DNA of 64,000 bases from Chloroflexota bacterium (GTDB lineage: Bacteria; Chloroflexota; Chloroflexia; Chloroheliales; Chloroheliaceae): positions 1 to 64,000 of the forward strand of contig JAQBPB010000090.1 in assembly GCA_028287745.1 (NCBI GenBank), read 5' to 3'. Shown in pieces: positions 1 through 7,414 of the stretch. Numbering within the stretch: the first letter of the stretch is position 1; each line of letters starts with the position of its first letter. Both the position numbers and the translations under genes were made by a program. The notes below the pieces were generated by a model, which saw only the letters and a list, made by a program, of their open reading frames with translations, made no database searches and was not told the DNA's origin.

Positions 1-204
1 ATTCCATTCATACCAGGGGTCGCGGCCGACCACTCCGAAGAAGTCCGGTGGGGCAATCCCGGATTTGTGCGGAAAACTTAAAGTGGATTCGGCCGAAGGC
101 GCAGCGGCCTGGGTGGTAGCGGGAAAGCTTTCCAGGATAAGTCCGAGGGCCAGTAAACACACCATTAAAAGGTTAAAGGGCAAAGTATTTTTTGTTCTAA
201 CCAA
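1..204 (-). CDS. Secreted protein, N-terminal part only (runs off the window start)
   Basis: An open frame reads off the left edge on the minus strand. I take the TTG at 204-202 as the start, because an in-frame TAG lies just upstream (219-217) and the reading from this TTG gives a textbook signal peptide: basic residues (Arg, Lys) at the start, a Leu-rich core of about 15 residues and an Ala-rich cleavage region near residue 35. An internal ATG at 165-163 is the alternative. The visible mature part begins with a Ser/Pro-rich stretch and a segment with PPDFFG and GRDPWYEW, which reminds me of the first strand of secreted glycoside hydrolases, but 68 residues are too few to assign a family. 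Its enzyme class is not known from this window. Confidence 0.55.
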   Translation of the reverse strand, partial: MVRTKNTLPFNLLMVCLLALGLILESFPATTQAAAPSAESTLSFPHKSGIAPPDFFGVVGRDPWYEWN

Positions 205-643
205 CGCATTACCAGTCTAGTTTAAACCGAAAGTATAATTTAGCTAAATTTATAACGAACAAAACTTAAAAAGGTATTACCCTTGTTTATTCAAATTTCA
301 AAACAATGACTACTGGTTTTCCAGGACAATCTGCCTTGTTATTCGTTTTACCGGCCGGGGATACGTGGATAGGGAGGTTATGCGGATACAAATGAAGAAA
401 AGAGCAGCCACAGGTTAATAACAAGCGCTGGGCCAATCCTCCGGCCCAGCGCTAGAACCAACTATTAAAAATATTTGGTACTTCTAGGAACTTATTAAGT
501 TCTCTACAGGCAGACTTAAATTTAACCTGATGCTAACAGCCGGTAGCCGTAATTGTTATCCTATTTTAAGAGGCAAACTAAACCCTGGACCTGCTTAAAG
601 GGAATTAAGGGCTAAACTTGAATTGTGGCCGGGCCTGCGAGTT
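205..643. other. Intergenic stretch without a convincing gene
   Basis: This stretch holds the likely promoter region of the minus-strand secreted protein at 1-204 and, at 424-453, a strong hairpin. A 12-codon ORF starting at 380 has a purine-rich sequence directly before it, but its spacing is wrong and it has no recognisable product. I see nothing else. Confidence 0.5.
424..453 (-). terminator. Hairpin, likely terminator of the small gene at 644-925
   Basis: A perfect 11-bp GC-rich stem (424-434 with 443-453) encloses an 8-nt loop. On the minus strand it is followed by a short T-rich stretch (TGTTATT). It sits downstream of the minus-strand gene that ends at 644. The weak U-tract lowers confidence. 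Confidence 0.45.
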
Positions 644-925
644 TTACCGGTCCCTGTTTCCCTGCTCACCTGTTCCCGGCATATTGCCCAGGCCGGTTTC
701 GGCGCTGCTGCTGTTGCCGGTAGGTTCGCCCAGCCCGACACCTGCGCTGGTATCCTCAACGGCGGCCCCGCTGCCACGGGCCGTTTCCGGGTCATCCGGC
801 CGGTTACCCGCATCACCCTGGCCACCGCCGCCGCCCTGCCCGCTGGAACGGATTGCTTCATCCTCACCACTGGTTAAAAATAAGTTGTGTTTTCCGAGTA
901 ACCCGCAAAGATTTGAATTAAACAT
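644..925 (-). CDS. Small Gly/Ser-rich low-complexity protein, function unknown
   Basis: This is a 93-residue protein. I chose the ATG at 925-923 because an AGGAG-type ribosome site lies about 8 nt before it; the frame extends 50 codons further upstream without a comparable site. The first 20 residues are mildly hydrophobic. The rest is rich in Gly, Ser, Glu, Asp and Thr, with a run of five Gly followed by QGDAGN, so it should be disordered. No domain is recognisable. Its build (hydrophobic start, then Gly/Ser/Asp/Glu-rich tail) is like that of the protein at 2726-3067 in the same neighbourhood, which suggests a family of small lineage-specific proteins. Plus-strand ORFs over the same bases lack a good ribosome site, so I prefer this strand, but a non-coding explanation remains possible. 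Confidence 0.5.
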   Translation of the reverse strand: MFNSNLCGLLGKHNLFLTSGEDEAIRSSGQGGGGGQGDAGNRPDDPETARGSGAAVEDTSAGVGLGEPTGNSSSAETGLGNMPGTGEQGNRDR

Positions 926-960
926 GGCTGTTTCTCCTTTTACTGGCCTTATTTTTATAA

Positions 961-991
961 GGCAGCAGGGCGGCGAAACCGGCCTGCTGCC
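961..991 (-). other. GC-rich hairpin in the leader of the gene at 644-925
   Basis: Nine base pairs (961-969 with 983-991) form a perfect stem with a 13-nt loop. It lies about 36 nt upstream of the start codon at 925. On the minus strand the stem is followed by TTATAAAAAT, so it could act as an attenuator or simply as an mRNA-stabilising structure. Confidence 0.3.
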
Positions 992-1177
992 TTCTTTAAC
1001 ATGAAGCAAACTGAGGGCCAACAGATTACCCGGTTTCAAAACGTCCCCAACTTTCCAATAGTTAAGTAATGCCATATAATTACTTCCAATTTACAAGTTG
1101 CTTATTTCCACTTTGTATATAACCACCAGTATCAAATTTATTTAGCAGGCTTTATAAAAATTCAGGAGAATAAAATT

Positions 1178-2149
1178 TTGGAAACGAGAAGAATGGGCCG
1201 GACCGGCTTGCAAGTTGCCCCGATCTGCCTGGGCGGCAACACTTTCGGCTGGACCACCGACCAGGCGAAATCGGAAGAAGTTCTGGATGCTTATGTCGAA
1301 GGCGGCGGCAATTTTATTGATACCGCCGATGTCTATTCGGTCTGGGTGCCGGGCAATACCGGCGGCGACTCCGAGCGAGTCCTCGGCAAATGGATGAAAG
1401 CCCGGGGCAACCGCGAGAACATCATTATTGCCTCAAAGGTTGGCTCTAAAATGGGCGAGCGCCCGAACGAAACCGGTCTTTCCCGGCAGCATATTATGGC
1501 CGGTGTGGAAGCTTCCCTGCGCAATTTGCAGACCGACTATATTGACCTTTACCAGTCGCACCGCGACGACCTGAATACCCCGGTAGAGGAAACTTTGCGG
1601 GCTTACGACGACCTGGTGGCCCAGGGTAAAGTCCGCTACATCGGCGCTTCCAATTTCGCGGCCTGGCGCCTGACCCGTAACCTGTGGGCCAGCGACAAGT
1701 ACAACTACGCCCGGTATGAAACTTTGCAGCCGCTCTATAACCTGTACAGCCGGGAAGGCTACGAACGCGAACTGGAACCGCTGGTTCTTGACCAGCAGGT
1801 CGGGGTTATTCCTTATTCCTCGCTTGCCAGCGGCTTTTTTAGCGGCAAGTACCGCCAGGGCCAGCCTTTGCCGAACACGCCCCGGGCCCAGGGCGTGCAG
1901 CGCACCTATATGAACGAACGTGGTTTCAAAATCCTGGCCGAAATTGAGCGGGTGGCCGAAGGCCATAAAGTTACCAATAGCCAGGTCGCCCTGGCCTGGC
2001 TATTGGCCCGGCCCGGCATTACTGCCCCGATTGTCAGCGGTACTTCGGTGGAACACGTCCGCGAACTGCTGGGCGCGGCTGAACTGAAACTCTCCCAGGA
2101 CGCCATCGCCGCCCTGGATAAGGTCAGCGATTGGCAGATTAAAGGCTAG
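1178..2149 (+). CDS. Aldo/keto reductase
   Basis: This is a full-length (323-residue) NADPH-type aldo/keto reductase, predicted to be a cytosolic (alpha/beta)8-barrel enzyme that reduces aldehydes or ketones. The family tetrad is visible: Asp48 and Tyr53 in the DTADVY segment, Lys87 after the IIIAS strand, and a His in the LYQSH segment near residue 129. The C-terminal NADP-binding region (TAPIVSGTS) is also present. The substrate cannot be told from sequence. The start is TTG at 1178, chosen because AGGAG lies 10 nt upstream and the MGRTGL start typical of the family follows. It appears to be a single-gene unit, bounded by a strong terminator at 2184-2222. Two other members of this superfamily lie at 4919-5779 and 63113-64000. 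Confidence 0.93.
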   Translation: METRRMGRTGLQVAPICLGGNTFGWTTDQAKSEEVLDAYVEGGGNFIDTADVYSVWVPGNTGGDSERVLGKWMKARGNRENIIIASKVGSKMGERPNETGLSRQHIMAGVEASLRNLQTDYIDLYQSHRDDLNTPVEETLRAYDDLVAQGKVRYIGASNFAAWRLTRNLWASDKYNYARYETLQPLYNLYSREGYERELEPLVLDQQVGVIPYSSLASGFFSGKYRQGQPLPNTPRAQGVQRTYMNERGFKILAEIERVAEGHKVTNSQVALAWLLARPGITAPIVSGTSVEHVRELLGAAELKLSQDAIAALDKVSDWQIKG

Positions 2150-2183
2150 GACTCAGCCCTGACCTTTTACGTGGTAACACAGG

Positions 2184-2222
2184 AACCACCCTTCTTAAAA
2201 AGAGGGTGGTTTTTGTTTTTTG
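2184..2222 (+). terminator. Rho-independent terminator of the aldo/keto reductase
   Basis: A stem of AACCACCCT with AGGGTGGTT is followed by a long T-rich run (2210-2222). It sits 35 nt after the stop codon of the gene ending at 2149. Confidence 0.9.
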
Positions 2223-2336
2223 CAGGCTGAATTACCTGCCAATTGCCTTCAGCCCGGTTAGCTGGCACATTCTCTGCTTAGACTTTAGATGAGGTAGCAC
2301 TCGATTCTGAAGAAAACAGCAGAAAGGAGCTATTAA

Positions 2337-2537
2337 ATGGCAACCAAAGGAAGTAATCGCAGCGGTAATGAGGTCCAGGGCGCTTTTGGCGACCAGGATA
2401 AGCAGGAGACGCACGGCCAGACTCAGACTAAATATGATAAAGACAGCACTCTGAAATTACCTGGCGAGAAAAACGAACCGTATACCAGCGAGAACCAGAC
2501 CGGGCGCGGTAAAGCCAGCCCGCATGACCCGGAGTGA
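2337..2537 (+). CDS. Small, strongly hydrophilic protein, function unknown
   Basis: This is a 66-residue protein started by ATG at 2337 with AAAGGAG 7 nt upstream, which is an excellent ribosome site. It has no hydrophobic segment. It is rich in Lys, Gln, Asn, Asp, Glu, Thr and Gly and should be disordered. The composition resembles small stress-induced hydrophilic (hydrophilin-like) proteins, but I see no named motif. It is a single-gene unit followed by a bidirectional terminator at 2567-2609. Good signals on both sides make it a likely real gene despite its size. Confidence 0.7.
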   Translation: MATKGSNRSGNEVQGAFGDQDKQETHGQTQTKYDKDSTLKLPGEKNEPYTSENQTGRGKASPHDPE

Positions 2538-2566
2538 CTTTAACCGGAAGTTATAATTATTAAAAT

Positions 2567-2609
2567 AAAAACAAATATGGCTGTCCGACCGGTAGCCATA
2601 TTTGTTTTT
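2567..2609. terminator. Bidirectional rho-independent terminator
   Basis: A perfect 16-bp inverted repeat (2567-2582 with 2594-2609) has A-runs on the left arm and T-runs on the right arm, so it can terminate in both directions. It follows the small gene ending at 2537. Confidence 0.85.
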
Positions 2610-2725
2610 ATATCCGGTGTAACTATCCTGTAGACAGCCGTAAAAATAATGCCAGGTGGCAAGTATCTTGCTGTTCTTTTACCAAGTGACTAAAGCGCTA
2701 GATAATAATTGAAAGGAAGTAGAAA

Positions 2726-3067
2726 ATGAAAATAATCCGGCTAACAGGGTTTTTACTTTTAAACATGGTGATTATTAAACTGTTTTCGGCGGACCGGCGC
2801 GGTGCCCACAACAACCCGTCCGGCTTGCCCTCTGATGTCAGCAATTTGCCCGGTGGCGGAACTACCAGCGGCGAAGTAACTGCTGAGGGCGGCGATGCGG
2901 GAAGCGTTAGCCTGGTGGGGTCTGGCAACTCCGACGAAAAGGGGGCTGCTCCGCCTCAGACAGCGGCGGCGACCGACCCGGTCGGCGACCTGGGTTGGAT
3001 GGCTACCGGCACGCCCGGCGAGGGCGGCGAAATTGGTGAAGCTGCCAGGAAAGCTCAAAATTCTTAG
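2726..3067 (+). CDS. Small protein with hydrophobic N-terminus and Gly-rich tail, function unknown
   Basis: This is a 113-residue protein. ATG at 2726 is preceded by AAAGGAAG at good spacing. Residues 5-20 form one hydrophobic stretch (LTGFLLLNMVIIKLF) that could be a membrane anchor or uncleaved signal; the remainder is Gly, Ser, Ala, Asp and Glu rich and likely disordered. No domain is recognised. It shares its layout with the protein at 644-925. It lies between the terminator at 2567-2609 and pgi, and runs in the same direction as pgi with a 137-nt gap. Confidence 0.6.
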   Translation: MKIIRLTGFLLLNMVIIKLFSADRRGAHNNPSGLPSDVSNLPGGGTTSGEVTAEGGDAGSVSLVGSGNSDEKGAAPPQTAAATDPVGDLGWMATGTPGEGGEIGEAARKAQNS

Positions 3068-3204
3068 TTTTTGAGGGGCCGGTATGGTATATTAGATATG
3101 ATGTAGTTGTTCGACCTACATGGGCCTGGCACGAATTATTTACCCGGTTGGTCTTAAATTTATAACCAGTAAAATTCAAATTTTAACTTGGAGGCAATAA
3201 GTTA

Positions 3205-4839
3205 ATGAGCCTGAAACAACCGAGCCAACTTCCCGCATGGAAAGCCCTGGCGGAGCATTTCTCTAAAATTCGTGACCAACACCTGCGCAATCTTTTTGCC
3301 GAAGACCCGGAACGTGGTAAGCGATTCACCGTTGAGGCCGAAGGAATTTATTACGATTATTCCAAGAACCGGCTGACCGCTGAAACTATGCGCCTTTTGC
3401 TGGCCCTGGCCGAAGACTCGGGCGTGCGAGAGCGTACCGAGGCAATGTTCAAAGGCGAGAAAATAAATGTCACCGAAAATAGGGCCGTCCTTCACGTAGC
3501 CTTGCGCGCCCCTCGCGATGCCGAAATTATTATTGATGGCGAAAATGTCGTCCCGGCCGTCCACGCTGTCCTTGATAAAATGTCCGATTTTACGAACCGT
3601 ATTACCAGCGGCGAATGGAAAGGCTTTACTGGCAAGCCCATTCGCAACGTGGTTAATATCGGGATTGGCGGCTCGGACCTCGGGCCGGTAATGGCCTATG
3701 AGGCGCTGCGGCACTATGCTAACCGCGAAATAACCTGCCGTTTTGTGTCCAATGTGGATGGTACCGACTTTGTTGAAGCCACCCGCGACCTTGACCCGGC
3801 TGAAACCCTGTTCATTATTTCTTCTAAGACCTTCACGACCATCGAAACGATGACCAACGCCCGCAGCGCCCGCGACTGGGCCTTGAAAACCCTCCAGGAT
3901 GATAAGGCGGTCGCCAAACACTTTGTGGCCGTTTCGACTAACGCCGCCGAAGTCAGCAAGTTTGGGATTGATACCGCGAACATGTTCGAGTTCTGGGATT
4001 GGGTCGGCGGCCGCTATTCTTTCGACTCGGCGATTGGCCTATCCCTGATGATCGCGATTGGGCCGGATAACTTCCGCCAGATGCTGGCCGGGTTCCACTC
4101 CATGGACGAGCATTTCCGGACCACGCCGCTTGAGCGCAACTTGCCGGTCCTTCTAGCTTTAATCGGTATCTGGTACAACAATTTCTTTGACGCTCAGACG
4201 GTTGCCATTCTGCCCTATGACCACTACCTGGGCCGCTTCCCGGCTTACCTGCAGCAGCTTGATATGGAAAGCAATGGCAAGCACGTGGACCTGGACGGTA
4301 ACCAGGTGAACTACCAGACCGGCCCGATTATCTGGGGCCAGCCGGGCACCAACGGCCAGCACGCCTATTACCAGCTTATCCACCAGGGCACCAAGCTCAT
4401 TCCGGCCGACTTTATCGGTTTTAACCAGACCCTGAACCCGGTGGGCCGCCACCACGATCTGTTAATGGCGAACTTCTTCGCCCAGACCGAAGCCCTGGCT
4501 TTTGGCAAGACCGAAGAGGAAGTAAAAGCCGATGGGGTAGCCGAGGACCAGGCCGCGCACCGCACCTTTGAAGGCAACCGCCCGACCAATACGCTTTTGG
4601 CTGACCGGCTGACCCCGGAAATGCTGGGTAAACTGGTCGCCCTCTACGAACACAAAGTCTTTGTGCAGGGGACTATCTGGAAGGTCAACTCGTTTGACCA
4701 GTGGGGTGTTGAACTGGGCAAGGTGCTGGCTAACCGGATTATTCCCGAACTGGAAAGCCCGCAAGCCCAGGAACTTTCGCACGATAGCTCCACCAATACT
4801 TTGATCGAACGCTACCGCCAGCGCCGCAATAAGCAGTAG
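3205..4839 (+). CDS. pgi: Glucose-6-phosphate isomerase
   Basis: It converts glucose 6-phosphate and fructose 6-phosphate into each other in glycolysis and gluconeogenesis, in the cytosol. The 544 residues match the long form of the family (E. coli Pgi has 549). The sugar-phosphate binding motifs [10 protein letters not shown] and SKTFTT are present, as are the catalytic Glu in QLDMESNGK, the His in [10 protein letters not shown], and the C-terminal signature [12 protein letters not shown] with the catalytic Lys. ATG at 3205 has TTGGAGG 11 nt upstream. The gene ends before a bidirectional terminator at 4860-4913 that it shares with the convergent aldo/keto reductase. No frameshift or missing residue is visible. 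Confidence 0.98.
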   Translation: MSLKQPSQLPAWKALAEHFSKIRDQHLRNLFAEDPERGKRFTVEAEGIYYDYSKNRLTAETMRLLLALAEDSGVRERTEAMFKGEKINVTENRAVLHVALRAPRDAEIIIDGENVVPAVHAVLDKMSDFTNRITSGEWKGFTGKPIRNVVNIGIGGSDLGPVMAYEALRHYANREITCRFVSNVDGTDFVEATRDLDPAETLFIISSKTFTTIETMTNARSARDWALKTLQDDKAVAKHFVAVSTNAAEVSKFGIDTANMFEFWDWVGGRYSFDSAIGLSLMIAIGPDNFRQMLAGFHSMDEHFRTTPLERNLPVLLALIGIWYNNFFDAQTVAILPYDHYLGRFPAYLQQLDMESNGKHVDLDGNQVNYQTGPIIWGQPGTNGQHAYYQLIHQGTKLIPADFIGFNQTLNPVGRHHDLLMANFFAQTEALAFGKTEEEVKADGVAEDQAAHRTFEGNRPTNTLLADRLTPEMLGKLVALYEHKVFVQGTIWKVNSFDQWGVELGKVLANRIIPELESPQAQELSHDSSTNTLIERYRQRRNKQ

Positions 4840-4859
4840 TTTTCCGCGTAACCGTGTAA

Positions 4860-4913
4860 CCGTCCAAAAAAAAGAAGCCTCTCCTTTTGGGAAGGCTTCT
4901 TTTTTTTGGACGG
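4860..4913. terminator. Bidirectional terminator between convergent genes
   Basis: A 20-bp inverted repeat reads CCGTCC, A8, GAAGCCT on one arm and the complement on the other. The A8/T8 tracts lie inside the stem, so it works as a terminator on both strands for pgi and for the gene at 4919-5779. Confidence 0.92.
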
Positions 4914-4918
4914 TTTAA

Positions 4919-5779
4919 CTAGGCTTTTAAAGACGCCAGGGTCTGGAACTCATCATCGGTCAGCTCTATATTCGCTCCCTTGATGTTTTCCTCCAGGTGG
5001 GCTATCGAGCCGGTCCCGGCAATCGGTAGCATATTGGGCGAGCGTTTCAGCAGCCATGCCAGGGCTATCTGGGCCGGGGTGGCCTGGTGGTTCCGGGCAA
5101 TTTCATCCAGCGGACCGCCCGGTTTCGCCAGGTTGCCGGTTGCCAGCGGGTACCAGGGAATAAAGCCGATATTCTGTTTATGGGTAGCGTCCACCACGCT
5201 TTCCGAGGTGCGGTCGGTCAGATTGTACAGGTTCTGGACCGATACCATAGGCGCGACCTTCTGGGCCTGGTTCAATTGCTCCACCGTGACATTGGATATG
5301 CCGATGTGGCGGATTTTACCGGCCTTTTGCATTTCGGCCAGAAAGCCCACCGACTCCTCGATTGGCACTTTCGGGTCAGGCCGGTGGAACTGGTACAGGT
5401 CAATCCGGTCCAGGCGCAGCCTTTTGAGGCTGCCTTCCAGGACTTCCTGCAGGTGTTCCGGGCGGCCATCCGGTTCCCACTGGTCCGGGCCGGGCCGCAC
5501 CAGGCCGCCTTTGGTCGCGATAATCAAGTCTTGAGGGTAGGGGTACAGGGCTTCGGCAATAATTTCTTCGCTGACATGCGGCCCATAAGAGTCGGCTGTA
5601 TCAATAAAGTTGATGCCAAGTTCCACCGCCCGCCGAACTACGGCAACGGCCTCATCGTGGTCTTTTGGTGGGCCCCAGATACCTTTGCCGGTAATCCGCA
5701 TAGCGCCAAAGCCAAAGCGCCGGACTTTCAGGTCGCCACCAATAGTGTAATAATCATTAAGGAATTTTGTTTCAGGCAT
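4919..5779 (-). CDS. Aldo/keto reductase (short form)
   Basis: This is a 286-residue aldo/keto reductase, shorter than the one at 1178-2149. The tetrad is visible as Asp60 and Tyr65 in IDTADSYG, Lys90 after LIIAT, and His in the LYQFHRPD segment. The cofactor-binding end has LPIAGTGS. A GPPKDHDEA segment near residues 37-44 fits the subgroup often annotated as YdbC-like or generic oxidoreductase. ATG at 5779 has AAAGGATT upstream. The gene is convergent with pgi and shares its terminator. The substrate is unknown. Confidence 0.92.
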   Translation of the reverse strand: MPETKFLNDYYTIGGDLKVRRFGFGAMRITGKGIWGPPKDHDEAVAVVRRAVELGINFIDTADSYGPHVSEEIIAEALYPYPQDLIIATKGGLVRPGPDQWEPDGRPEHLQEVLEGSLKRLRLDRIDLYQFHRPDPKVPIEESVGFLAEMQKAGKIRHIGISNVTVEQLNQAQKVAPMVSVQNLYNLTDRTSESVVDATHKQNIGFIPWYPLATGNLAKPGGPLDEIARNHQATPAQIALAWLLKRSPNMLPIAGTGSIAHLEENIKGANIELTDDEFQTLASLKA

Positions 5780-6120
5780 TAATAAGTAATCCTTTCCATC
5801 CTGGGGTCTTATCTGTGCAGGTCAAATTTATAAATATAGGCTGACTGTTTTTAATAATGTTGATACCGGACTTTGTAGTATTAGTGACCCGGCAATTTGT
5901 AATCATCACCACTTTACAGGTCCGGCCAGTTATTATTCAAAAAATCATAGTTTAATCTTCGAATAACAACTCTTTTTATTTCAGCAAGGAATAGGCCAGG
6001 ATGCCTGGTCTGAGATTATTATACGGGTCTGCAATAAACTCTGAGCCGCTGTTTTAGGCACAGGAAAGGGCGGGAACTCTTTTTGGAAGGAATAAATAAA
6101 TCGGGAAATTAGAATAAAGC
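5780..6120. other. Intergenic stretch, no gene seen
   Basis: This holds the upstream region of the minus-strand gene ending at 5779 and the 3' side of the gene at 6121-7146. It is AT-rich. I could not fix a convincing -35/-10 pair or terminator in it. Confidence 0.4.
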
Positions 6121-7146
6121 TTAAGCTTTAACTTTCTCGCGCCAGTAATTGAGCAGGTCCAGAAGGCTTTGATCGAAAGAAATTTGCGGCTGCCAGCCGG
6201 TGGCCTGGTGGAACCTGGAAGCATCGCCCTGGACTGTCGGAATGTCGCTGGGCCGCATCCGGTTGGGGTCGGACTGCACTTCAAATTTGCAGGTGGAATA
6301 GCTCAACAACTTGCCCAGCATTTCTTTGATGCTGTGGCTCTGGCCGGAGCAAAGGTTATAAGGGATGCCCGGCAGGCATTCCGGCGAATTCAGGGCCAGC
6401 CAGTAAGCCCGGACAATATCGCGGACATCCGTGAAATCGCGGTTGGAGTCGAGGTTGCCTACCAGCAGCACCGGCGCGATTTTACCGGCTTCGGCCTCGG
6501 CAATCTGGCGGGCGAACGCCCCCGGCGCCAGGGCGTCGCTCAGGCGCGGCCCCAGGTGGTTAAAGGCCCGGGTATTGAAAATCGGAATCTTGTAGGAGCG
6601 GTAGTACTGGTAACCCAGCATCTCCTGGGCGATTTTGCTCACGGCATAGGGGTTGCCGGGCCGGAAAGGAGTTGTTTCCTTTATAGGCAGGTCGGCAGGC
6701 TCAATAAAGCCGTAAGTGTCGCCACTCCCGGCGTTAAGCAACCGGACTTTCTCGGCCAGCCCGGCCTGCCGGACGGCTTCAAACAGGCTGAGGGTAATGT
6801 TAATGTTGGTGTTCAGGGTTTGCATCGGGGCATTGATCGAAGCCCCGGGGAAGCTGCGGGCAGCCAGGTGGAAAATATAAGCCGGCTCGATTTCCCGCAG
6901 GCTTTCGGCCAGGGCTTCCGTATCTTCCAGGTTCTGGTTGTGCCAGACCAGGTGGGGGTTGCCGGTCAGGTGGTCCAGGTTTGCCTGGTTCCTGGAATTA
7001 CAGATGCCGTGAATGGTGAGCTGGCCGGGAAAACTTTGAAGCAGAAAATCGGTCAGGTGACTACCGACAAAACCACCGATGCCGGTGATTACTACCCTGG
7101 CGCCTTTTTCCGGGTCAGCCATTCCTTGAGTTAATTCTGCCGCCAA
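6121..7146 (-). CDS. NAD-dependent epimerase/dehydratase, GDP-mannose dehydratase/reductase-like
   Basis: This is an extended short-chain dehydrogenase of 341 residues acting on a nucleotide sugar, most like GDP-mannose 4,6-dehydratase or GDP-4-dehydro-6-deoxy-mannose reductase (Rmd). The N-terminal NAD site is seen as TGIGGFVGSHL, the active-site Tyr and Lys as YAVSK, and the RAFNHLGPR and SNRDFTDVRDIVRAY segments are typical of these enzymes. The start is probably TTG at 7146 with AAGGA just upstream; the ATG eight codons later has no usable spacing. It probably supplies a deoxysugar for the polyprenyl- or GT-based glycosylation encoded elsewhere in the window. Dehydratase and reductase cannot be separated by eye. 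Confidence 0.85.
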   Translation of the reverse strand: MAAELTQGMADPEKGARVVITGIGGFVGSHLTDFLLQSFPGQLTIHGICNSRNQANLDHLTGNPHLVWHNQNLEDTEALAESLREIEPAYIFHLAARSFPGASINAPMQTLNTNINITLSLFEAVRQAGLAEKVRLLNAGSGDTYGFIEPADLPIKETTPFRPGNPYAVSKIAQEMLGYQYYRSYKIPIFNTRAFNHLGPRLSDALAPGAFARQIAEAEAGKIAPVLLVGNLDSNRDFTDVRDIVRAYWLALNSPECLPGIPYNLCSGQSHSIKEMLGKLLSYSTCKFEVQSDPNRMRPSDIPTVQGDASRFHQATGWQPQISFDQSLLDLLNYWREKVKA

Positions 7147-7308
7147 GGGTTCCTTGTACCTTTCCTGGTTTATCTGGTTTCCAAATTAATGCGCACTGGT
7201 GTCAATAATAAGATAGGTTGGGTAGAGCGTCAAGCTTACCTGAACCCGGCCGGGTTTCTGGGTCGCGGGAAGCTTAAAACATTAATCGGATAACGTAGAA
7301 CCTGGAAT

Positions 7309-7362
7309 GTAAAACGGTCGAACCGGCGACATACTTTAATGCACTACCGGCTCAACCGTTCT
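7309..7362 (-). terminator. Probable thrS terminator
   Basis: An imperfect 15-bp stem (7313-7327 with 7346-7360) is followed on the minus strand by TTTTAC. It lies about 55 nt beyond the thrS stop codon. Confidence 0.6.
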
Positions 7363-7414
7363 TTCGAAGCGTTCCCAGTTAAACGTTCAACGTGCCACGT
7401 TTAACGCCCCTCGT

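Noticed and set aside
380-418. Twelve-codon ORF before a hairpin, like a leader peptide
   Set aside because: The purine stretch abuts the ATG too closely, no regulatory codons are enriched, and no plus-strand gene follows that it could control.
618-1004. Overlapping plus-strand ORFs with Pro/Ser-rich products
   Set aside because: They mirror the Gly-rich minus-strand gene, lack a ribosome site and have the composition expected of an antisense shadow.
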